Positions 7,007 through 12,593 of a stretch of 12,593 nt of DNA are shown here, in pieces. The DNA is from Chloroflexota bacterium (GTDB lineage Bacteria; Chloroflexota; Dehalococcoidia; Lucifugimonadales; JADFKI01). A model generated the notes under the pieces. That model had not been told where the DNA came from. It searched no databases and saw only the letters and a program-made list of their open reading frames with translations. The stretch spans positions 1 through 12,593 of the forward strand of contig VXRI01000185.1 of assembly GCA_009838595.1 (NCBI GenBank), given 5' to 3'. The position numbers were made by a program, and so were the translations under genes. Position 1 is the first letter of the stretch; each line of letters begins with the position of its first letter.

Positions 7007-7189
7007 CCGCGCTTGGCAGGCAAAAGAACCTTCGTGAACAGCATTTCCGCAGAACATAGTAGCAAGCCTTGACGAATAAGGTTACAATTCACCACGGAGT
7101 AAAGGACGGATGGACAGACTGTTTTCGCCCGACCGGCGATATTCTTCCACATCTGACCGTATAGATACTACGCATCGTGGAGGATGATA

Positions 7190-7903
7190 ATGCAAAATAG
7201 CGAGCAGGGTCCTGACGAGATTGTCCATGAGCCCAACATGCTCAAGAAGGTGGAAGGACATATCCAGAGCAAGACGCTCGCTGGATTGATAGACCTCGTG
7301 CCTATTTTGGTAACCATCGCGGTCATCGTCTTCCTTGTGGAAAAGACGGACTCTTTCGTGAGACCTATGCCGTTCGTCGAGGGTCAGCCATGGGACTTCC
7401 CCGGCATCGGCTTGATTGTGATGATAGTGCTGTTCTACCTGATAGGTCTGATAATATCCACAACATTCGGGCGCAGAGCCTCAGGATGGAAGGACAATTT
7501 ATTCGAGCTCATTCCCGTCGTGCGGAACGTCTTCGGCGTAACACGGCAAGTTATTACATCGTTCACATCACAGTATACATTCAGCCGCGTCGTCTTCCTA
7601 GAATGGCCCCGCGAAGGCATGATAGCCATGGGTTTCGTTACGGGACGCGCCTTTTCCGCGCGAACCAAGGATTCGATGGCGCTGGTATATGTGCCCACAA
7701 TTCCCAATCCGACTTCAGGAAACTTGGCGCTCGTGATGGAGGACGACCTCATTGAGACCGACTTGGAAGTGGACGACGCGATGAAGCTAGTATTCTCTGG
7801 CGGCATCATCCTGCCCGAAGCGCTCACATTTGCCCGCATACCGCGCGAGGGCGACGAGCAGATAGAAATCATCGGTAGGTTCGAGTCAGAGCAGAAGGGA
7901 TAA
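7190..7903 (+). CDS. DUF502 family membrane protein
   Basis: 237-residue inner-membrane protein of the DUF502 family, whose biochemical role is not established. Family marks are visible: an N-terminal segment SKTLAGLIDLVPILVTIAVIVFLV forming TM1 (about 32-50), a PGIGL motif leading into TM2 (about 71-91), then FGRRASGWKDNLFELIPVVRNVFGVTRQV, the FLEWPREGMIAMGFVTG strand, VYVPTIPNPTSG (167-178) and a closing LVFSGGIILPEAL. The hydrophilic C-terminal domain is probably cytoplasmic. Two ATGs are in frame. GGAGG (7179-7183) touches the first (7184) but stands six bases before the second (7190), so 7190 is the start. Length is near the family usual of 200-230. It stands alone: livK diverges upstream, and dxs follows after 274 bp with a possible terminator between. 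Confidence 0.88.
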   Translation: MQNSEQGPDEIVHEPNMLKKVEGHIQSKTLAGLIDLVPILVTIAVIVFLVEKTDSFVRPMPFVEGQPWDFPGIGLIVMIVLFYLIGLIISTTFGRRASGWKDNLFELIPVVRNVFGVTRQVITSFTSQYTFSRVVFLEWPREGMIAMGFVTGRAFSARTKDSMALVYVPTIPNPTSGNLALVMEDDLIETDLEVDDAMKLVFSGGIILPEALTFARIPREGDEQIEIIGRFESEQKG

Positions 7904-7931
7904 CGATGCCGGAGACGAAGAGCGATGCCTA

Positions 7932-7960
7932 AGTCTGCGGAATAGACTGATTTTGCTTTG
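7932..7960 (+). terminator. Possible intrinsic terminator after the DUF502 gene
   Basis: AGTCT (7932-7936), loop GCGGAAT, AGACT (7944-7948) followed by GATTTTGCTTTG. The T-rich tail supports termination, but five pairs is short. It lies 28 bases after the DUF502 stop, the expected place. Confidence 0.35.
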
Positions 7961-8018
7961 CCGCCATCCTAAACTCCCCCGACGGCCCTTTTATCAATGG
8001 GCGATGGAACTCTAACGA

Positions 8019-8040
8019 TTGAAACTATATTGAGACTATA
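8019..8040 (+). promoter_or_regulatory. Tandem 11-bp direct repeat upstream of dxs
   Basis: TTGAAACTATA (8019-8029) is followed directly by TTGAGACTATA (8030-8040): ten of eleven bases are identical. Tandem sites with an 11-bp period are how OmpR/PhoB-family response regulators typically bind, on one DNA face. No third unit is seen on either side. It lies about 140 bp before the dxs start. A TATTAT hexamer at 8075-8080 could be a -10 for an activated promoter, although the spacing is longer than in classic PhoB boxes. Confidence 0.35.
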
Positions 8041-8113
8041 CAGGTAAATCCTGCACGGGCGGCGGGCTTTGATATATTATGCAATATGCCGAATGCCACG
8101 AATGAAACTTCGC

Positions 8114-8138
8114 TTATCGCCCGATAAAATTCGATAAA
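8114..8138. promoter_or_regulatory. Palindrome TTATCG-CC-CGATAA plus an extra half-site
   Basis: A perfect 6-2-6 palindrome covers 8114-8127 and the right half recurs as CGATAAA at 8132-8138. It sits 38-64 bp before the dxs ATG, where a repressor operator or leader hairpin would act. A two-base loop is too short for a full RNA hairpin, so a protein site is the more natural reading. AT-rich half-sites of this size can also arise by chance. Confidence 0.25.
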
Positions 8139-8177
8139 TCCGAACTCAACAGACATCCACCCGCAAGGAGATTGCCC

Positions 8178-10082
8178 ATGGGCAGCCCGATTCTGGAAAG
8201 AATAGACGCTCCGTGCGACCTCAAGCCGCTGACATACGAAGAGATGACGCAGGTGGCGCAAGAAGCGCGCGACACCATTATCTCCGTCATCACACAGCGT
8301 GGCGGGCATCTGGCGTCCAATCTCGGCGTGGTGGAACTCACGCTTGCGCTACACCGCGTCTTCGACAGCCCGAAGGACAAGATTGTTTGGGACACGACGA
8401 ATCAGCTCTACACACACAAGCTGGTAACGGGCAGGCGCGACGAGTTCAAGAACATTCGGTTGCAAGGCGGGCTGTCCGGCTTCGGTGAGCCGGCCGAAAG
8501 CGAACACGACACGCTTTGCGCTGGACACGCAGGTACCGGGCTGTCAGTCGCGCTGGGCATCGCTCAAGGCGCAGTCAACTGCGACCTGGATTCGTGGACG
8601 ATTGCCGTCGTTGGGGATGGAGCGATGACATCCGGCTCCAGCTTCGAGGCGCTGAACAACATTGTGCATCTCAGCCCGGATAAGATGATTGTCGTTCTTA
8701 ACGACAACGGCATGTCCATCTCCGAGAACATCGGCTTTCTGACGAACTGGCGCAAGCGGCTGATTACGCACCCGCAGTACCAAGCGATGATTCGCCGAAT
8801 GACCGCACTGTCGAAAAAAGTGCCGACCGGCGAGCTCATCTACCAGCTGGTCAAGAGCCTTAACGACGGCATCGAGAGTTTTATTCTGCCGACGATGTTT
8901 TGGAACGAGATAGGATTCCGCTACCTTGGGCCGGTTGACGGGCACGATTTCAAGCAGTTGGAAGACACATTACAGCAGGCGAAGCAGACCGCCGGGGCAG
9001 TGCCAGTGGTGCATGTGGTTACGCACAAGGGGCACGGCTACGAACCTGCCGAAGATGATCCGGTGAAGTTCCACCAGCCAAGTTCACCATTGGGTGCGGG
9101 ATCAGGCGCACCGACATACTCGAAGGTGTTCGCGCAGACTGTCAGCCGTCTGATGCGCGGCGACGAAGGAGTTGTGGGCATATCGGCGGCGATGCTGGAA
9201 GGCACGGGGCTTAAGGAAGTGCGGCAAGATTTCCCGGACAGGGTGTTCGATGTGGGCATCGCGGAGCAGCACGCAGTCAGTATGGCGGCGGGCATGGCGT
9301 CCACGGGGTTCAAGCCATTCGTATCGATATACTCCACATTTTTGCAGCGCGCCTTCGACCAAGTGATGCACGATGTGTGCCTTCAGAACTTGCCGGTAAC
9401 GCTAATAGCAGACCGTGCCGGCATCGTGGGCGAAGATGGCAAGACGCATCACGGCGCGTTCGACATATCGTACCTGCGCTGCTTGCCCAATGCAGTCGTC
9501 GCCGCGCCGACGAACGAGAACGATCTACAGCACCTCATCAATACCGCGTACAGGCACAACGGACCGTTCGCGATACGCATTCCAAGAGGCACTGCGACCG
9601 GCGTATCTCTGGACCCGGCGCTAAAGGAATTGCCGATTGGTAAGGGCTACATGCTGCGCGAAGGGCGCGATGTCTCCATATTCGCCTTGGGCAAGCCTGC
9701 CGGACCCGCACTCCAAGCTGCGGAAATCCTAGCCGACTTTGGCATCGATTGCAGTGTGATCAACCCGCTCTTTGTCAAACCACTCGATACCGAACTGCTG
9801 CTAAACGCCGCGCGTGAGATCGGACGCATCGTAACCGTCGAGGAAAATGTGCTCGCCGGCGGATTTGGTTCAGCAGTGCTGGAAGTCATCGCAGAAGCAG
9901 GGTTGCAAAGCGTGGCAGTGCACCGCATCGGTATGCCGGACGCCTTCGTTGAACACGGCACCGCAGACGCTCAGCGCCACGAACTTAACCTAGATGCTGA
10001 GGGCATAGTAAGGCAAGTGCTGTCCGCATTCTACCCCGGCGGCCAGCCATCGTCCCACACGCCAGTAGTCGCCGCAGATTAG
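8178..10082 (+). CDS. dxs: 1-deoxy-D-xylulose-5-phosphate synthase (divergent active-site motif)
   Basis: 634-residue cytosolic thiamine-diphosphate enzyme that joins pyruvate and glyceraldehyde 3-phosphate to DXP, the first step of the MEP isoprenoid pathway and a source of thiamine and pyridoxal precursors. The ThDP/Mg motif is GDG (146-148) with N175 after 26 residues. Also present are GGHLASNLG (42-50), GLSGF, GPVDGH (251-256), catalytic E363 in VGIAEQHAVSMAAG, DRAGIVGEDGKTHHGAFD (412-429, with D420 and H424) and RIPRG (467-471). The C-terminal transketolase domain includes INPLFVKPLD. Oddities: the canonical DVGHQAYPHK reads DTTNQLYTHK (72-81), replacing the motif histidine with N75, and GHSSTS reads GHAGTG (116-121). 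Length fits the family. A TTG at 8172 is in frame, but AAGGAG (8165-8170) seven bases before ATG 8178 fixes the start. The last codons lie in a hairpin. Confidence 0.93.
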   Translation: MGSPILERIDAPCDLKPLTYEEMTQVAQEARDTIISVITQRGGHLASNLGVVELTLALHRVFDSPKDKIVWDTTNQLYTHKLVTGRRDEFKNIRLQGGLSGFGEPAESEHDTLCAGHAGTGLSVALGIAQGAVNCDLDSWTIAVVGDGAMTSGSSFEALNNIVHLSPDKMIVVLNDNGMSISENIGFLTNWRKRLITHPQYQAMIRRMTALSKKVPTGELIYQLVKSLNDGIESFILPTMFWNEIGFRYLGPVDGHDFKQLEDTLQQAKQTAGAVPVVHVVTHKGHGYEPAEDDPVKFHQPSSPLGAGSGAPTYSKVFAQTVSRLMRGDEGVVGISAAMLEGTGLKEVRQDFPDRVFDVGIAEQHAVSMAAGMASTGFKPFVSIYSTFLQRAFDQVMHDVCLQNLPVTLIADRAGIVGEDGKTHHGAFDISYLRCLPNAVVAAPTNENDLQHLINTAYRHNGPFAIRIPRGTATGVSLDPALKELPIGKGYMLREGRDVSIFALGKPAGPALQAAEILADFGIDCSVINPLFVKPLDTELLLNAAREIGRIVTVEENVLAGGFGSAVLEVIAEAGLQSVAVHRIGMPDAFVEHGTADAQRHELNLDAEGIVRQVLSAFYPGGQPSSHTPVVAAD

Positions 10083-10099
10083 CCTGTGGCGACTACTGG
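10062..10099 (+). terminator. 16-bp hairpin containing the end of dxs
   Basis: CCAGTAGTCGCCGCAG (10062-10077) pairs with CTGTGGCGACTACTGG (10084-10099): fifteen Watson-Crick pairs and one G-U, with the hexaloop ATTAGC holding the TAG stop. The left arm encodes the last residues PVVAAD. No T-run follows, so it may act as an mRNA 3'-end stabiliser, a Rho-linked or stop-associated structure, or a bidirectional barrier to convergent transcription from the adaptor gene. Confidence 0.6.
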
Positions 10100-10203
10100 G
10101 GAGACTCATTCACGACTTCGGCCGCGGATTGGCAAAGTGCGTGGACTTTTGACTCTACACTCCGTTTGGCAACGACACGAAGAAAATCAACAGAAAAGAT
10201 ATG

Positions 10204-10228
10204 AGGGGTAGGATTAGCCCCTACCCCT
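10204..10228 (-). terminator. Terminator hairpin of the adaptor gene
   Basis: AGGGGTAGG (10204-10212) and CCTACCCCT (10220-10228) form a perfect 9-bp stem with a 7-nt loop. Read on the minus strand it is followed by CATATCTTTTCTG and further T-rich sequence, which fits an intrinsic terminator for the adaptor gene ending at 10300. On the plus strand no T-run follows. Confidence 0.55.
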
Positions 10229-10253
10229 ATCATTCCATACTGGGAAGTTTAGG

Positions 10254-10278
10254 CTGGGGGAGTGTAAAGTACCCCCAG
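10254..10278. terminator. Second G/C-rich hairpin in the convergent spacer
   Basis: CTGGGGG (10254-10260) and CCCCCAG (10272-10278) form a perfect 7-bp stem with an 11-nt loop, 21 bases past the adaptor stop on the minus strand. Neither side has a T-run. It probably works with the 10204-10228 hairpin as a tandem termination or transcript-protection element. Confidence 0.4.
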
Positions 10279-10299
10279 TTCAACGGGCATTGCTTGCCA

Positions 10300-12288
10300 T
10301 TACTTGCTAATCGACGCGGTCATACCCCAACGCAATCGCGGATCGCTTCCGCTGATGCGTATGTCGGCGGAGTAGATCACGGCGCCTTGTACTTCTTCGC
10401 CGAAGCGGCTGATTCGCATTATCGTGCCGTTCATCTCGAGATCGGGCAGCGCGTCGAAGTTTATGCGGACGCTATCGCCTTCGGACAGATGAATCACGCT
10501 GAGTTCGTCTAGGTCAATCGTTACCAATTCCCACTCGGATGCGTCCGCTAGGCTCATCACGAATTGGCGCGGTGCGACTTCTTCACCTGCGTCAACATTG
10601 GGCGCTACGATTACGCCTTTGAACGGCGCGCGCAGTTCCATGTCGGCACGCGCGAGTTGTGCCGACTGCAGCGCAGTCTCCGCCACCGTTACGCGCGTTT
10701 CCGCTGCGGTGATGCGCGCTTCCCTGCGCTCTTCGTCGAGCGGGTCTCTACCCGCTTCCAACTTCTCGACGGCGAGTTGGGCGTCTTCCATTTGCTGCTG
10801 CGCGAGCGCGATGTCGCGGTCGTCGTGGTGCAAGCCCTCGAGCGTCGCAAGCGCGACTTCAAGGTTCGCCTTCGCCTGCGCGACTTCCGTCTCGTCGGAG
10901 AAGTCTTGCAGCGCCTCGAGTGCGGCGTTAGCTGCGTCCAACTCGGACTGAATGCTTGCCGCGCTTGCTTGCGGGCGGCCGGACTGGGCTATCTCAAGTG
11001 TGCGCTCTGCGTCCTCAAGGCGATTCTGCGCCGTCAGCACCTTATTCTCCGCGGCTTGCACAGCCGAAATGCCATTGGTTTCGGCGGTGATGTATAACGC
11101 CCGCGCGTCTGCGAAGCCGTTCCACGCGTCGTCGTACTCTTGCCTGATGCAGCGCACGCCGGACGGTAGTCTGCTGACTTCGCGACAAGTGGTCAGATGC
11201 GCGTTGAACGGGCTCAAGCCAAGCCTACCGAAGAGCTTCAGCTCGTCCCAACGTGTCGCCGGGTCGTCCTGCAAAACGTCGTTCGGGAACGATAGGTGAT
11301 CGCGGTCGAAAATTTTCTCGAAGTCTGCGCCCCACTCGGCGAAGAGCGTGTCAGGATCTCTATGCAATTCAGCCGCCGTCAGGTCGATGCCCATGTAGTG
11401 CTGGTGTACCCCGCGCCATCGGAACTCAGCGTCGGAGTATGCCTCTTCGGCGAGTCTGTTTGCCTCGGCAGAATCGATGACCGCAACATCCAAGTCGCGC
11501 TCGGCATTAGTTAGCAGCACGGTCGCGACAGTTATCGCGTCCTGCGCGTCCTGCACAATCTTGTCAATGTTTTCGGCGTCATCAAGGGCGTTCTGTAAAT
11601 CAACTATCGACAGTTGGGCGGCTGCGATACGCGCATCCCGCTCGGCGATTCTCGCGCGGCTCTTCGCATCGCCGTCGATGCCGTCAGCGCTAGCTACGCC
11701 CATCGCCTTCAGCAGCGCGTCCTCAGCTTGCTGCACACCGAGTTCGGCTTTCGTTCTCGCCTCGATGTATCGAGCTTCAAGCAATGCGCCCTCAGGGCTG
11801 ACGGACGCGCCAGCCCTGAGGTTCGCACCGGACAGGTGCAGGTAGCGCTCTTCCGCCATTTGCAAAGTGTGCCGCGCCTGCTCAAGCCTGCCTGGCCGCG
11901 TCTCGTCGTCGAGTTCGCGTTCCTTAGCAATTGCGATTTTCAGCGTCTCAACCTCGGCGCGCGCGCTTGCCACCGTGTCTGCCGCGCGCTGCAACATAAT
12001 CTCCGCATCCGTCGTGTCCAACATCACGAGGAGCTGCCCCTCCTCTACCGTGTCGTTTTCGCTTACCAGCACATCGGTAACCATGCCACCGCGCGGCAGG
12101 CTGAGGCTGGCACTGCGTAACGGCACTACCACCGCATCGGCACGCACCGCAGGTGTTTCGCTCACGACGGCCGTCGATAGTTCACCGTCGTCCATTTCTT
12201 CGTCGTCAATGAAGAGAAAAAATACCGCCGCGATCACAATCGCAGCCACAACGACGAACGCAATTATTCCCACAACCAGTCTATTCAC
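10300..12288 (-). CDS. HlyD/MFP-type efflux adaptor with long interrupted coiled coil
   Basis: 662-residue membrane-anchored adaptor, the type that links an ABC or other exporter to the outside layers of the envelope. One N-terminal helix (about 5-26) is followed by an acidic stretch. Then comes a lipoyl/barrel half (about 48-92, with RGGMVTDVLVSENDTVEEGQLLVMLD), Ala/Glu-rich coiled coil (about 93-287), an insert rich in W, H, F and P (about 288-392), more coiled coil (about 393-548), the returning lipoyl half (LRAPFKGVIVAPNVDAGEEV, 552-571) and a beta-barrel tail ending RLRWGMTASISK. Typical adaptors are 350-450 residues, so the hairpin is unusually long. Only two cysteines occur, C368 and C380, both in the insert. 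The GTG start at 12288 has AAGGAG six bases upstream. No MacB-like ABC protein is in view. The cargo is unknown. Confidence 0.85.
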   Translation of the reverse strand: MNRLVVGIIAFVVVAAIVIAAVFFLFIDDEEMDDGELSTAVVSETPAVRADAVVVPLRSASLSLPRGGMVTDVLVSENDTVEEGQLLVMLDTTDAEIMLQRAADTVASARAEVETLKIAIAKERELDDETRPGRLEQARHTLQMAEERYLHLSGANLRAGASVSPEGALLEARYIEARTKAELGVQQAEDALLKAMGVASADGIDGDAKSRARIAERDARIAAAQLSIVDLQNALDDAENIDKIVQDAQDAITVATVLLTNAERDLDVAVIDSAEANRLAEEAYSDAEFRWRGVHQHYMGIDLTAAELHRDPDTLFAEWGADFEKIFDRDHLSFPNDVLQDDPATRWDELKLFGRLGLSPFNAHLTTCREVSRLPSGVRCIRQEYDDAWNGFADARALYITAETNGISAVQAAENKVLTAQNRLEDAERTLEIAQSGRPQASAASIQSELDAANAALEALQDFSDETEVAQAKANLEVALATLEGLHHDDRDIALAQQQMEDAQLAVEKLEAGRDPLDEERREARITAAETRVTVAETALQSAQLARADMELRAPFKGVIVAPNVDAGEEVAPRQFVMSLADASEWELVTIDLDELSVIHLSEGDSVRINFDALPDLEMNGTIMRISRFGEEVQGAVIYSADIRISGSDPRLRWGMTASISK

Positions 12289-12300
12289 GGAGATCTCCTT

Positions 12301-12593
12301 CTGATGTGCCGGCGAGATATGTCAGCGGCATCTGCCCTGGGAACGCGAATTCAAAAGAACCTTGACCCATGCGAAATACAGAAACTAATCAATGTCTAGT
12401 TCGTGATTCAATCTTAAATGCCCATTTGATGCAAAGTAAATGTAATAAATAACCACAATCACTGAATATCATAACCCAAAATTGGATTTACTTCTCATTA
12501 GGGCGCTGATTATCCATGGCAATCGCATCTAAATTGGTTGGACAAGAATTTCGGAGAAATCAGCCGTCTTGCGCCTCTTCCATACTACGATAT
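12301..12593. other. Leader of the adaptor gene, no gene supported
   Basis: AT-rich sequence upstream of the minus-strand adaptor gene. I found no well-spaced promoter pair, RNA gene or long frame. Two short frames run off the window edge (plus strand from ATG 12516; minus strand ending with TAG near 12530), but neither has enough length or a ribosome binding site to be called. Confidence 0.5.

Larger units (their letters stand above)
6681..7189. other. Long spacer between divergent livK and the DUF502 gene
   Basis: No convincing gene. A 106-codon minus-strand frame at 6832-7152 runs through the inverted-repeat element and has no ribosome binding site or recognisable domain. The spacer holds a candidate livK promoter, the inverted repeat at 6838-6924, two small overlapping hairpins at 6972-7006, and the GGAGG site (7179-7183) of the DUF502 gene. 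TTGACG (7069-7074) and TACAAT (7083-7088) resemble promoter boxes but are only 8 nt apart, so they do not form a promoter together. Confidence 0.6.

Noticed and set aside
7069..7088. TTGACG and TACAAT as a promoter for the DUF502 gene
   Set aside because: The boxes are only 8 nt apart; a sigma70-type promoter needs about 16-18 nt.
6832..7152. 106-codon minus-strand frame in the livK/DUF502 spacer
   Set aside because: It runs through the inverted-repeat element, lacks a ribosome binding site and has no recognisable domain or protein-like composition.
10201..10512. 103-codon plus-strand frame at the adaptor 3' end
   Set aside because: It begins in the terminator hairpins and continues antisense to the adaptor; no ribosome site.
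12516..12593. Plus-strand frame from ATG 12516 open to the window edge
   Set aside because: Only 26 codons are visible, the upstream sequence has only a weak AGGGCG ten bases away, and nothing in the peptide is recognisable. It needs sequence beyond the window.
12531..12593. Minus-strand frame entering from the window edge and ending near 12531
   Set aside because: About 20 codons with no recognisable content; open frames of this size are expected by chance.
1..12593. CRISPR array, tRNA/rRNA genes, IS element or prophage genes
   Set aside because: I saw no regularly spaced repeats, no cloverleaf with CCA-type end, no rRNA-like stretch and no transposase, integrase or phage motif in any frame.

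Overview
The window looks like a chromosomal stretch of an uncultured bacterium, most likely a member of the Chloroflexota (SAR202 or Dehalococcoidia-like lineages). This is an inference from gene style: a liv-type ABC cassette whose binding protein carries a DQDADGFRD loop, a very long coiled-coil HlyD-type adaptor with an internal insert, and an AT-richer spacer with an inverted repeat reading TCATTtCGA...GCGAgaAATCT. I could not run a database search, so the taxonomy is tentative. There is no rRNA, tRNA, CRISPR array, integrase or transposase gene, and nothing suggests a phage or defence island.

Layout. Positions 1-280 are non-coding leader. 281-1456 (+) encodes a response regulator fused to a PP2C/SpoIIE-type serine phosphatase. 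It converges, with a 5-nt gap, on a five-gene minus-strand operon that reads livK-livH-livM-livG-livF from right to left (6680 down to 1462). This is a complete high-affinity ABC importer of the branched-chain amino acid (HAAT) type: lipoprotein receptor, two permeases and two ATPases. Its leader lies in a 509-bp spacer (6681-7189), which also holds an inverted-repeat element and a small terminator-like hairpin. On the plus strand follow a DUF502 two-helix membrane protein (7190-7903) and dxs (8178-10082), the first enzyme of the MEP isoprenoid pathway. A 274-bp spacer with two regulatory-looking motifs separates them. dxs converges on a minus-strand gene for a 662-residue HlyD/MFP-type adaptor (10300-12288), and the 217-bp spacer between them is packed with hairpins. 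12301-12593 is the leader of the adaptor gene and no other gene can be supported there.

The liv genes plainly work together. The other genes share no obvious pathway. The adaptor's usual ABC permease/ATPase partners are not in view, and no anti-sigma or anti-anti-sigma partner of the phosphatase is visible.

The points most worth a second look are: a LivH permease about 140 residues longer than usual, with an internal membrane insert and an altered NFAHG signature; an adaptor whose coiled coil is broken by a Trp/His-rich insert holding the protein's only two cysteines; a DXPS whose DVGHQ active-site motif reads DTTNQ; a 16-bp hairpin that includes the last codons and stop of dxs; and a tandem 11-bp repeat upstream of dxs. 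I did not find a clearly new multi-gene system.
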